Origin: Caldilineaceae bacterium
GTDB taxonomy: Bacteria; Chloroflexota; Anaerolineae; Caldilineales; Caldilineaceae
Length of the DNA stretch: 64,000 nt
Assembly (NCBI GenBank): GCA_019637695.1
Contig: JAHBVG010000028.1
Coordinates: 1 to 64,000, forward strand
Reading direction: 5' to 3'
The notes beneath the pieces are model-generated. The model did not search any database, was not told the DNA's origin, and was given only the letters and a program-made list of their open reading frames with translations. Numbering within the stretch: the stretch's first letter is position 1; each line of letters starts with the position of its first letter. Of this stretch, positions 26,479 through 34,927 are shown one piece after another. A program made the position numbers and the translations under genes.

Positions 26479-27896
26479 TACGGCTGCGGGATGATCAACG
26501 CCTGCCCAGGTTGCAGGAATTGGGCTGTCTCGGGCGTGAGATTATTGGCAAACAAGATCGAATCGACTGTCACGCCATATTGAAGTGCAATCATGTCGAG
26601 CGTTTCACCGAATTGAATGGTGTGGAAATTAGGGGGCGCTGGCGTCGGCACCGGGAACTGCGAAGGGTCAGGCGTCGGATCTAAAAATGGCGTGGGCGTC
26701 GGCGCAGCCACAGCGCTTGCAGGCGTTTCCACCATTACAAAGGTGACGGCCAGGGTCACGGCAACTTCCACCTCGGTGGGCGTGTCCGCGCTGAGCGGCA
26801 TGAACTCAGTCTGATCGGCCAGATTCAGGCAACTCCCCGACACCGGAATGGACGGCACATTTTCACTGACCGAGAGGACCGGCCCCAGGCCGACGTTGAG
26901 TACCTGCGCCATAGGTTCGGCGCGAGCGCGGGCCGCGAGGACGGCAGCGCGCATGGCTTCCACTTCGAGCGGAGCGCAATTGTCGATGCCAAACTGCACG
27001 GCCATATCCACCACGCGCACGTTCGGATTGCCCGCCAGTCGGTTGAGCGCGTCGGACAAAAATGCAGAGAGATCCCCCGGCTGCCGATAGAGGAAGCGGA
27101 TCTCGCCCACGCCCGCGGCGCCATCGGGGCGGCGGCTAAAGGGGATGATCCTGATCTCCTCTAGAGGGACGCCAGTGGCCTGCAATGTTAAAACCGCCTG
27201 TTGCAGATCGGCCTCGCTGGCAAAGCGGAAGCCCACTGTGTTGGGATCGGCGGCGCTGGCAATGAAGAGGCGTACCCGTACATGATTGGGAGGAGCGCTG
27301 GCCGCGCCGCGACCCAACAGGGTTATCGTGCGCGCCACCGTCCCCGTAATCGGACGCCCTATCCCGATCTGTGCTGAGGCAGCGTCCGCGGTGGGCGTGA
27401 TCAACCCCGTGGGATCGGTGGTGCTGGCAAAGGGTGTAATCACCGCTGTCGGCATGACTGGGGGATTGACTGAAATATTCTCGACAAAGAACTCGGCATA
27501 ATTGCCATCATTTTGGACGACGCGCAGCCGCAACGTATAGTCACCCGGCGCGAGATTCCTGGTATCCCAGATCCCTAATTGACCGTTGATCACGACATTG
27601 ACACCCTCATCAAAGTAGGTGTAAGTATCATCAGCGGCGAACGCTGGTTTGTAGTAGAGTTCGTAGCGCTGGAAGTTACCAATCGTGGCCGTCCCGATAA
27701 TAGGAACTTCCCCCCGCGCCACACTGCCCGCCGCCGGCGACGTGATCCCCGACGAGATCTGGGCATGAGCAGTCATCGCCCCACTATCTCGGCCAGTGGC
27801 GATCCAAAGGGTGAGGAGGATCAGGGCTATCGCACCCGTACTCAGGAGCAAACGGCGGTTCCAAATTGATTTTGAAGCTTCTAACCACATAGTCAC
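26478..27896 (-). CDS. Membrane-anchored SIMPL (DUF541) and LysM protein
   Basis: 472 residues. A transmembrane segment at about 16-33 is followed by an Ig-like module (50-150, ITSPAAGSVARGEVPIIG), a SIMPL/DUF541-like domain (about 187-400, starting ITLLGRGAAS), a Pro/Thr-rich linker and a C-terminal LysM motif (428-470, HTIQFGETLDMIALQYGV). LysM binds peptidoglycan or similar glycans, so the protein probably sits outside the membrane on the wall. The role of SIMPL is poorly known. The ATG follows GAGGTG. The stop codon is formed at the edge of a MITE copy, so the original C-terminus may have differed slightly. Confidence 0.85.
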   Translation of the reverse strand: MTMWLEASKSIWNRRLLLSTGAIALILLTLWIATGRDSGAMTAHAQISSGITSPAAGSVARGEVPIIGTATIGNFQRYELYYKPAFAADDTYTYFDEGVNVVINGQLGIWDTRNLAPGDYTLRLRVVQNDGNYAEFFVENISVNPPVMPTAVITPFASTTDPTGLITPTADAASAQIGIGRPITGTVARTITLLGRGAASAPPNHVRVRLFIASAADPNTVGFRFASEADLQQAVLTLQATGVPLEEIRIIPFSRRPDGAAGVGEIRFLYRQPGDLSAFLSDALNRLAGNPNVRVVDMAVQFGIDNCAPLEVEAMRAAVLAARARAEPMAQVLNVGLGPVLSVSENVPSIPVSGSCLNLADQTEFMPLSADTPTEVEVAVTLAVTFVMVETPASAVAAPTPTPFLDPTPDPSQFPVPTPAPPNFHTIQFGETLDMIALQYGVTVDSILFANNLTPETAQFLQPGQALIIPQP

Positions 27897-27945
27897 ACCT
27901 CGTCGGGCAGTTGCCCTCTATAGCCGACCGTTGGGGTCGGATTAT

Positions 27946-28677
27946 TCAAACCGATTCACCGGATTCGATCAGACGGCGTGCGCTGGCAAAGATCTCATCC
28001 ATCATGGCGGCGGTCAACACACCGGTCTGCGTATTCTGACGGCTAGGATGGTACGCGATCAGCACCTGCGGCAGCGGACGACCCAATGGACCATCCCCAG
28101 CGAAGTCGGCGAGATCATAGCGCAGACCGTGTCCAAAGTCGAGCCGCGGCAGATCGTACCCCATCTCGCGCAGGGCGCGCAATGTATGATCAAAGGCGAT
28201 CTGCCCCAAGGGGAGGATCACCTTGACCTGATCCAATAATAGGAGGCTGCTCTGGAAGAAGGGGCGGCAGTTGGCGATCTCCTGGGGCGTGGGCCGATTT
28301 TGTGGTGGGACGCAGCGCGCTACGCCGGTGATGTAGCAGTCGCGCAGTTCAAGACCATCCCCGCGCCCGGTCGCCTGGGGCTGATTGGCGAACCCGGCGC
28401 GATAGAGCGCAGCAAAGAGGAAATCGCCCGATCCATCGCCCGTGAAGACCCGTCCTGTGCGGTTGGCGCCGTGTGCGCCGGGGGCCATCCCGACCAGCAG
28501 CAGGCGCGCCTGGGGATCGCCGAATCCTGGCACCGCTTTGCCCCAGTATTCCTGATCTTGATAGGCGCGGCGTTTGGTGATCGCCACTTCCTCGCGCCAT
28601 GTCACCAACCGCGGGCAAGCCCGGCAGGCAACAATGGCTTCGTCGAGTTCGTCGAGCGTTGAGTAAGGATTTTGCAT
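27946..28677 (-). CDS. Uracil-DNA glycosylase, type 5 (UdgB-like)
   Basis: 243-residue base-excision repair enzyme removing uracil, and in this family also hypoxanthine, from DNA. Cysteines for the 4Fe-4S cluster are visible: C18 and C21 in CRACPRL, and a second pair in the CVPP...NC region. Motif A reads GMAPGAHGANRTGR, lacking the polar catalytic Asp/Asn of family 1, as expected for type 5. Motif B is HPSRQNTQTG. The start at 28677 is chosen because the 36 residues upstream are translated from a heptamer repeat tract. Confidence 0.93.
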   Translation of the reverse strand: MQNPYSTLDELDEAIVACRACPRLVTWREEVAITKRRAYQDQEYWGKAVPGFGDPQARLLLVGMAPGAHGANRTGRVFTGDGSGDFLFAALYRAGFANQPQATGRGDGLELRDCYITGVARCVPPQNRPTPQEIANCRPFFQSSLLLLDQVKVILPLGQIAFDHTLRALREMGYDLPRLDFGHGLRYDLADFAGDGPLGRPLPQVLIAYHPSRQNTQTGVLTAAMMDEIFASARRLIESGESV

Positions 28678-28683
28678 GATGGG

Positions 28684-28792
28684 AGTTGAGTATTGGATAT
28701 TGGATATTAGATATTGGGGATCTCGATTCGGCTTGTATTCGTTCAACCCTTGTGATACATCGATACTCAATACCCCGATACCCAATACCCTT
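28684..28792. repeat. Inverted GTATTGG heptamer repeats
   Basis: GAGTATTGGATATTGGATAT on the left and ATACTCAATACCCCGATACC on the right are inverted relative to each other around a 40-bp centre, and can fold into a hairpin between the GguC-like and UDG genes. Confidence 0.65.
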
Positions 28793-29793
28793 TATAAAGT
28801 TTGAACATGCACGAGTTGATCCGGTTGGCTATCCGCAGTCAACCTGTTGCGCAGGGGACGACCAAAACCGGGCGCGGAGATCTCGAAGATGTCGCCCGGC
28901 TGGGTGGCGATCCCGGCGGCGAAGCTGAGCGTAGCCGTGCCAAAGAAGTGACAATGGACATCACCCGGCCGGCGGAACGCTGGATACTTGAAATGATGAT
29001 GCTCGATGTTGGCGAGAGTATGGGTCATGTTGGCCTCGCCGGTGAGGAAGGGCGCAGACCAGATCTCCACGCCGTCGCGCAAAATGCAGACGGTCCCTTC
29101 GATGGAGGGCGGCGCATCGCCGAGCCGCACTTCTGGTCCAAAGGATGCCTGGCGCAGCTTAGAATGAGCCAAATAGAGATAGTTTTGCCGCTCCAACACA
29201 TGATCAGCGAATTCGTTGCCCAGAGCAAAGCCCACCCGCAGCACCTCGCCCTCGTCCCCGATCACGTAGAGACCCACCAATTCGGATTCCTCGCCGCCAT
29301 CCAGCGCAAAGGAGGGCAGGGTAATGCTGCCGCCCGGCGGGACGATCCAACTGCCATCGCCCTTATAAAACCATTCCGGCTGTACGCCGATTTCGCCGGG
29401 CGCGGGTTTGCCCCCTTCCAACCCCAAGCGGAACATCTTCATCGAGTCGGTGAGCGTTTCGCTTTCGGCCTGGAGTTTGGCGTGCATGGCGTCGCGGGCC
29501 TGCGCGCTGCCCAGGTGATCCAACCCGGTGCCGCTGACAATACAATGGGCTGGGTCCGGGTGATCGAGCGGGGGCAGCAGCCGATTTTCAGCCATGATCG
29601 CCCCGTAATCTGTCGATTCGTCGCCGGTCTGCGCTTCGATCAACTGCGCCAGTGATTGGCCCTTCCTGTGTGCGGTCAAGGCCAGATCGTAGACTCGCTC
29701 GGCGTCACGCACGATCTGCACACTTTCCCCATCCTCATTGACACGGCCAACGCGGCGGCTGCCATCCGTATGGATAAATTGCACCAATCTCAT
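28792..29793 (-). CDS. gguC: FAH-superfamily protein, GguC/AraD1 family
   Basis: 333-residue protein of the fumarylacetoacetate-hydrolase fold. The family (GguC, also called AraD1) is found with sugar uptake and pentonate breakdown genes, acting on 2-keto-3-deoxy sugar acids or related intermediates. Family-like stretches are IVSGTGLDHLGSAQARDAM, GEIGVQPEWFYKGDGS and GGEESELVGLYVIGDEG, which carries acidic metal ligands. AAAGGA precedes the ATG. It is not in an obvious sugar operon here. Exact substrate is not certain. Confidence 0.85.
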   Translation of the reverse strand: MRLVQFIHTDGSRRVGRVNEDGESVQIVRDAERVYDLALTAHRKGQSLAQLIEAQTGDESTDYGAIMAENRLLPPLDHPDPAHCIVSGTGLDHLGSAQARDAMHAKLQAESETLTDSMKMFRLGLEGGKPAPGEIGVQPEWFYKGDGSWIVPPGGSITLPSFALDGGEESELVGLYVIGDEGEVLRVGFALGNEFADHVLERQNYLYLAHSKLRQASFGPEVRLGDAPPSIEGTVCILRDGVEIWSAPFLTGEANMTHTLANIEHHHFKYPAFRRPGDVHCHFFGTATLSFAAGIATQPGDIFEISAPGFGRPLRNRLTADSQPDQLVHVQTL

Positions 29794-29860
29794 ATTTCAA
29801 TCCTTTTGTGGCGTTGTGGATGGATTTGATTCTGGGTTCAGATTAGCACAGATCAGATGG

Positions 29861-29900
29861 GGGAAAAAACAGAGGCGGCAGTCGATGACTGCCGCCTCTG
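29861..29900 (-). terminator. Intrinsic terminator of the PA14 gene
   Basis: Perfect 14-bp arms (CAGAGGCGGCAGTC / GACTGCCGCCTCTG) around a 3-nt loop, followed on the minus strand by a run of six T, 17 bp after the stop. Confidence 0.93.
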
Positions 29901-29916
29901 CTTCAAACCGAATGCG

Positions 29917-31692
29917 TTAGCGGGGTTCCCATTTCACAGCGTCCCAGGCGATCAAGCGGGAGAGATAAGGTTCATGGGTCACATCGGCCAATGAGACGTA
30001 ATCCTCGCGTCCGCCGACGAAATTATAGATTCCCAGCGAGACCCAACGCCCACCGTTGGCGGATTGGTTGACAGCGCGCAGGGTAAATCCACCCGCATGG
30101 GACACCCAATAGCGCGCGTTGCTTGTGGTGGTGTAGCGGTCTGGAATATAGACGAAGACTTCGTAGCGACCTGCGTTGAGGGTCGGATACCAGCGCCCCC
30201 AGTTGTAACCGCTCTGGGCGCGTGTGTTGTTGCGCGTCCAGTAGAGATGGCCGTTGTAGCCTTCGGCAGCCGCATTCCAGCCCGAGGTGTTGCCGCCGCG
30301 CTGGAATCCGCTGTCGCGATTATCCACGATCACCGCGCCGGTAGCCGGGGGAGGGGTTGGGGTTGGCGCAGGCGTCGGTCCGGGCGGAGCGCTGCCCAGG
30401 CGTTCCCAGAGCAGGCGGGCTTCGGCCATGCCCGTGTTTTCGTAGTAGTCCATGCGCACATCGAGCGCGCCCCCGGCATGGTAGATCGAGCTTTCGTAGG
30501 TGGCGGCAGCCTGATCGCGCCAGGCCTCGATCACGAGCCGCCCGTTCAAGTAGAGCCGTCCACCGTCATCCACCGTCATGCTGAATTTATACCAACCCGA
30601 CGGCAGATCGAGTTGACGCGTCCAACGCGCCGAGAAGCGATCCGTGCCCAGGAGTTCCGGCGCGGGCGATCCTGCGCCCCAGCGAAAGTCGATGAAGGGT
30701 TCATTGCGCACCAGCACCGGCGTCCCCGAGAGGGAGGGATTGTTCCAATACTCGCCCTTCCATTGGGTGATGGGCGGTTGCTGACCGTCGATGCGGCTCC
30801 ACGTGAGTTGGGCCAAAGCCGATCCTGTGCGATCAAAATATTCCATCTGCACGGTGATAGAACCGCCGGGCAGATAGATGTCGCCAGTGTAGGTTGTGGC
30901 GGCCTGTTCCTTCCATGCATCGATCAGCGTGTGGCCGTTGACAAAGAGCCGCCCGCCATCGTCTACCGCCATACGGAAGCGGTAGTTGCCCGCCGGCAGA
31001 TCGATGTTGCGGGTCCACCGCGCCGAGAAATTATCGACGTTCACCAGCGGCGAAGGACTGCCCGTGCCCCAGTTGAAGTCCACTGCCGGTTCCTGGCGCA
31101 CCAGCACAGGCGATCCGTTCAGCGTGACGTTGTTGAAATATTCACCCCGCCACGGACCTGTCCCCGGGCCTGGGTCGCTCGGTTGCACCAACTGCCACGA
31201 GACCTTCGCCACCGCGCCCTCGGACTGCTCAAAATATTCGACGACGACAAGGTGATGGCCCGGTCCCAAATAGAGAGCAGCCGAATAAGTTGTGGGTGGC
31301 TGCACCTTCCAGGCGTCGATGATCAACTGCCCGTCTACCCAAATGCGGATGCCGTCATCCGCCGTCACCGTGAAGCGATAGTTGCCCGGCGTCACGTCAA
31401 TGTAGCGTGTCCACCGCGCTGAGAAATTATCGGCGGGGATGCCCGGCCCTGGCGATCCAAAGCCCCAATCAAAATTGATCGTTGCGTCTGTTCGCACCAA
31501 CGCCGGTTGACCGCTCAACGTGGGGTTGTTCCAATACTGCGCCTGCCAGGTCGGGTCTGTATGGCGCGGACCCACATCCTGCGCCAGCACAGGGGTCGCT
31601 TTGATCATCGAAACCAGGATCAGCAACGCCAGCAGCGCCGCTATCCACAGCGTCCGCTGGGCGCTCAAAAAAGATGATCGGTTGTGTTCCAT
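29917..31692 (-). CDS. Secreted protein with three PA14 domains and a golvesin-like C-terminus
   Basis: 591 residues. An N-terminal signal/anchor lies at about 14-37 (LWIAALLALLILV). Three PA14-type modules follow at about 49-168, 180-298 and 310-430, each with the pattern YWNNPTLSG...VDFNWG...FSARWTR...DDGGRLFVNG. A Pro/Thr linker leads to a golvesin C-terminal-like domain (about 460-591, IVDNRDSGFQRGG). PA14 modules bind glycans, so a role in adhesion or polysaccharide capture at the cell surface is likely. No catalytic residues were seen. GGAGG precedes the ATG. Confidence 0.9.
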   Translation of the reverse strand: MEHNRSSFLSAQRTLWIAALLALLILVSMIKATPVLAQDVGPRHTDPTWQAQYWNNPTLSGQPALVRTDATINFDWGFGSPGPGIPADNFSARWTRYIDVTPGNYRFTVTADDGIRIWVDGQLIIDAWKVQPPTTYSAALYLGPGHHLVVVEYFEQSEGAVAKVSWQLVQPSDPGPGTGPWRGEYFNNVTLNGSPVLVRQEPAVDFNWGTGSPSPLVNVDNFSARWTRNIDLPAGNYRFRMAVDDGGRLFVNGHTLIDAWKEQAATTYTGDIYLPGGSITVQMEYFDRTGSALAQLTWSRIDGQQPPITQWKGEYWNNPSLSGTPVLVRNEPFIDFRWGAGSPAPELLGTDRFSARWTRQLDLPSGWYKFSMTVDDGGRLYLNGRLVIEAWRDQAAATYESSIYHAGGALDVRMDYYENTGMAEARLLWERLGSAPPGPTPAPTPTPPPATGAVIVDNRDSGFQRGGNTSGWNAAAEGYNGHLYWTRNNTRAQSGYNWGRWYPTLNAGRYEVFVYIPDRYTTTSNARYWVSHAGGFTLRAVNQSANGGRWVSLGIYNFVGGREDYVSLADVTHEPYLSRLIAWDAVKWEPR

Positions 31693-31842
31693 AACGCCTC
31701 CTCAGAAGCATGGATGATGGGGGAAGAAAATAAACGAATGGCATCAGGCGATGCCATCTGGTTCTAGATCTACGACGAAGATAGACGGGCGAATGTTCCC
31801 AAGAGTTTGCCGCGATTTGACGAAGACGGTACACTCTAGAGG

Positions 31843-31915
31843 AATGGATATTAGATATTGGGAACCTGCCACTTGCAACCTGCAACTTGCCACATTTTTG
31901 CCCTTTGCCTTTTGC
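31843..31915. repeat. Mixed heptamer tract before rqcH
   Basis: ATATTAGATATTGGG units, then ACCTGCCACTTGCAACCTGC-like units, then CCCTTTGCCTTTTGCC, all with a 7-bp period and ending about 20 bp before the rqcH start. Confidence 0.6.
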
Positions 31916-31936
31916 CTTTCCTGCAACGGAGTTCCT

Positions 31937-33667
31937 ATGCATTTTGACGCGTTGACGCTGGCCGCGGTTGTGGATGAATTGCGCCGCGCCTTATCGAATG
32001 GACGGGTACAGCAGGTGCTGCTGCCGGATGAGCGGAGCATCGGGCTAGAGATCTACGCGGACCGGCAGCGCCATTATCTGCTGCTTTCGGCCCATCCACA
32101 GGCCAGCCGCATCCATTTAATGGAACAAAAATTGCGCCGCGGCGTGGAAAAAGAGACGCCTATGCTCCTCCTCCTGCGCAAATATGTGCGCGGGGCGCTG
32201 CTCGACCGTGTGGAACAGCCGATCCCCTACGAACGGGTACTCAACCTCCACTTCGATCACCCCGATCATGGGATCAGCACATTGGCGATCGAACCCATGG
32301 GCCGACTGAGCAACATCTTCCTGCTCGACGCCGGGGGCAAGATCCGCGGCGTCCTCATCCCTGTGCCACCGGGCGACAATGCCGAACGGGTGTTACTGCC
32401 CAAGCGGCCCTACACCTTTCCTCCGCCTCAGGACAAAGTTCCGCCGTTGGATGACGGCAGCAGCAACTATGATGAACGGCTCAAGCTGGCGTTGCAGGGT
32501 GATCCGAAACTGTGGAAAGCGCTCATGGCTGGCGTCGCCGGCATCAGCCCGACGCTGGCGCGCGAGATCGCCTGGCGCGCCAGCGAGGATGAAGACGCCA
32601 ACGGGGCCGATGTGGATCTGCTGGCAGTGATTGCGTCCATGCAATCGCTTTGGCATTTGCCTAATACAGGTGAATGGCAGCCAGGCGTTGCACTGGACGA
32701 TGAGGGCGACATTGTGGGATATGCGCCTTACGAGTTGCATTTTCTGGGCGATTTCGCGCCGACAGAGACGATCAGCGCGGCGATTGCCGAATTCTATGGG
32801 GAGAAGAAGCGAGACGCCGCTGGCGGCAAAGATCCCTACGCCAACATGCGCAACAACGTCGCCGCCCTGCTCAAAGACGCCTTGAGTCGCATCGACCGCC
32901 AATTGGCTGCCCTGACTGAGGATGAACCCGCGCCCGGCGAACCTGCGCTGGTACGTACCCAGGCCGAATGGTTGATGGCCCTGAGCAGCCAGATCGCACC
33001 GGGCCAACGCCAATTGATCGTTCCTTTGGATGAGGAGACCCTCACCATCCGTCTGGACGAGCGATTGTCGCCCATTGAGCAGGCGGAACGTCTCTTCGAC
33101 CGCGCGGCCAAGATGGAACGCGCCGCCGAGATCATCCCTGTGCGGCGGGCCGAATTAGAGGCAGATCGGGCTTTTGTTATGCAATTGCAGAGCGATCTCG
33201 CCCTGGCCGAGAACCAGCCTGAGATCGCCTCTGTACGCGAGGAATTGCGCGGGGCCGGCTATCTGCGCGTACGCCCCAAACGGCATCAGCGCGCCGCGCC
33301 GGATCGTTCACAGCCAATGCGTTTCCTCTCGCCGGATGGGTTTACGATCCTGGTGGGGCGCAACGCTCGCCAAAATGAGATAGTCACCTTCAACGAAGCC
33401 AACGCCGAAGATCTCTGGCTGCATATTCGTGATCTGCCTGGCGCCCATGTGGTGATCCGCAACGGCGGGCAGAACGTCAGCGCCGAGACGGTTGAAGCGG
33501 CGGCGCGTCTTGCCGCTTACTTCTCAAGCCAGCGCGGCGAGCGAGCCGTCCCTGTGGCGATAACCCAACGCCGCTTTGTCACGAGGATGCCCGGTGGACA
33601 CCCAGGCCAGGTTCACTTTCGCAACGAAGAGACCATCACTGTGGCGGGGACCATGCCAGAGTTGTAA
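31937..33667 (+). CDS. rqcH: NFACT-family ribosome quality-control protein RqcH
   Basis: 576 residues. Binds obstructed large ribosomal subunits and directs C-terminal alanine tailing of stalled chains; formerly called fibronectin-binding protein. The NFACT-N domain starts at MHFDALTLAAVVDELRRAL, the middle is HhH and coiled coil (about 210-440), and the NFACT-R domain is C-terminal (about 455-560, DLWLHIRDLPGAHVVI). The Asp-Arg pair needed for tailing in characterised RqcH/Rqc2 appears here as E99-R100 in PIPYERVLNL, if my alignment is right. The start at 31937 excludes 62 residues read from repeat sequence. Confidence 0.93.
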   Translation: MHFDALTLAAVVDELRRALSNGRVQQVLLPDERSIGLEIYADRQRHYLLLSAHPQASRIHLMEQKLRRGVEKETPMLLLLRKYVRGALLDRVEQPIPYERVLNLHFDHPDHGISTLAIEPMGRLSNIFLLDAGGKIRGVLIPVPPGDNAERVLLPKRPYTFPPPQDKVPPLDDGSSNYDERLKLALQGDPKLWKALMAGVAGISPTLAREIAWRASEDEDANGADVDLLAVIASMQSLWHLPNTGEWQPGVALDDEGDIVGYAPYELHFLGDFAPTETISAAIAEFYGEKKRDAAGGKDPYANMRNNVAALLKDALSRIDRQLAALTEDEPAPGEPALVRTQAEWLMALSSQIAPGQRQLIVPLDEETLTIRLDERLSPIEQAERLFDRAAKMERAAEIIPVRRAELEADRAFVMQLQSDLALAENQPEIASVREELRGAGYLRVRPKRHQRAAPDRSQPMRFLSPDGFTILVGRNARQNEIVTFNEANAEDLWLHIRDLPGAHVVIRNGGQNVSAETVEAAARLAAYFSSQRGERAVPVAITQRRFVTRMPGGHPGQVHFRNEETITVAGTMPEL

Positions 33668-33740
33668 AAGGGGCAAGGGGCAGGGGGCAAGGGGGCAAGT
33701 GAAGTCGTTTCTGCCGTCTGCGGTCTGCCGTCTGCCGTCG
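33668..33740. repeat. Heptamer repeats GGCAAGG and GTCTGCC
   Basis: GGGGCAAGGGGCAGGGGGCA-type units directly after the rqcH stop, followed by GTCTGCGGTCTGCCGTCTGC. Both families recur elsewhere in the window. Confidence 0.6.
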
Positions 33741-33852
33741 CCTCTCCTCAATCACGAACCCCAGTTATTCAATGGAACCGGGGTGACACATTTACCCACA
33801 AGCGGTACAATAGTGAGGACAATATCCCTTACCCCTACGGAAGGAGAGATCG

Positions 33853-34911
33853 ATGACGATCAAAATTGGGTTGATTGGTTGTGGCAGCATCATGCGCTAT
33901 CACGTTGAAGGATGGGCGGCTATGGCGGGCCGCGCCGAAATCGTAGCGGTGGCCGACGTGGCCGAGGAGAATATCAAGGCGCGCGTCGCCGAGATCGGAC
34001 GCGATGTAACCATCTATCGCAATTATCACGATCTGCTGGCGGATGACTCCATCGACGCCGTGGACATTGCCCTGCCCCATCACCTGCACTGTGAGTCGAT
34101 CACATCGGCGGCGCGGGCGGGTAAACATTTGATGACCGAGAAACCGCTCTGCCTGAGCCTCACCGAAGCGGAGTCGATCCGGCAGGCCGTCGAAACCAGC
34201 GGCATCATTATGATGGCGGCGCATAATCAACTCTTCTTCCCCGCGGTATTACAGGCCAAACAGATGATCCTCCACGGCGATCTGGGCCAGATCTATGCCA
34301 TCCACTCGTATGATTGTGACGCCCGTCGCGGCAGACTGGGATCCAACAAAGCCACCTGGGAACAGGAAATGCGACCCTCGCTGGGCGGCTGGCGTATCGA
34401 CCCGGCGCAAATGGGCGGCGGCGAATTCATCGACACGGGCTACCACCCTACCTATCGCCTGCTCTTCCTGGCCGGGGAGACGCCCGCCGAAGTCAGCGCC
34501 ATGCTGGGGACATACCGCTTGAATATGGATCGCGAAGATACAGCCTATCTTCTCGCCAAATTTGCCGACGGGCGGATCGGGCAGGTGATGACAAGTTGGG
34601 CGATCCGCTCGCCCGGCGCACGGCGGACGCTCTTCCACATTATGGCCGAGGCGGGCCAACTTTGGGGCGAAACGGATCGCCTATACTATCAGCCGGTCAA
34701 CTTCAGCGCGCCGGCAACCATCGATTACCCCGGCTGGACATCGTCGATCCCCACCTTCGCCGCCGAGATCAAACATTTCGTCGAAGCCATCGAGGGCGGT
34801 TTCCAGCCCTATCATTCGGTCGCCGAAGCCACCGAGACCCTGCGCTTGATCCTGGCTGGCTATCAATCGGTAGAGACGGGCAAGACAGTGCGGGTAGATT
34901 CGCTGTCGTAA
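33853..34911 (+). CDS. Gfo/Idh/MocA-family oxidoreductase
   Basis: 352-residue NAD(P)-dependent dehydrogenase of the sugar/inositol type. The Rossmann motif is at residues 6-11 (LIGCGSIM). The catalytic-region motif is EKPLCLSL with the family Glu-Lys-Pro near residue 96. The C-terminal dimerisation domain begins at about 120, with a GGGEFIDTGYHPTY segment carrying the catalytic Asp and His. A strong GGAAGGAGAG precedes the ATG. It starts the same-strand run of carbohydrate genes; substrate unknown. Confidence 0.92.
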   Translation: MTIKIGLIGCGSIMRYHVEGWAAMAGRAEIVAVADVAEENIKARVAEIGRDVTIYRNYHDLLADDSIDAVDIALPHHLHCESITSAARAGKHLMTEKPLCLSLTEAESIRQAVETSGIIMMAAHNQLFFPAVLQAKQMILHGDLGQIYAIHSYDCDARRGRLGSNKATWEQEMRPSLGGWRIDPAQMGGGEFIDTGYHPTYRLLFLAGETPAEVSAMLGTYRLNMDREDTAYLLAKFADGRIGQVMTSWAIRSPGARRTLFHIMAEAGQLWGETDRLYYQPVNFSAPATIDYPGWTSSIPTFAAEIKHFVEAIEGGFQPYHSVAEATETLRLILAGYQSVETGKTVRVDSLS

Positions 34912-34927
34912 AGATTGTGATCAAGTC

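Noticed and set aside
30064-31422. Long open frame opposite the PA14 gene
   Set aside because: Its composition reflects the complementary strand of repeated PA14 codons; no start signal or fold, and the PA14 gene is unambiguous.
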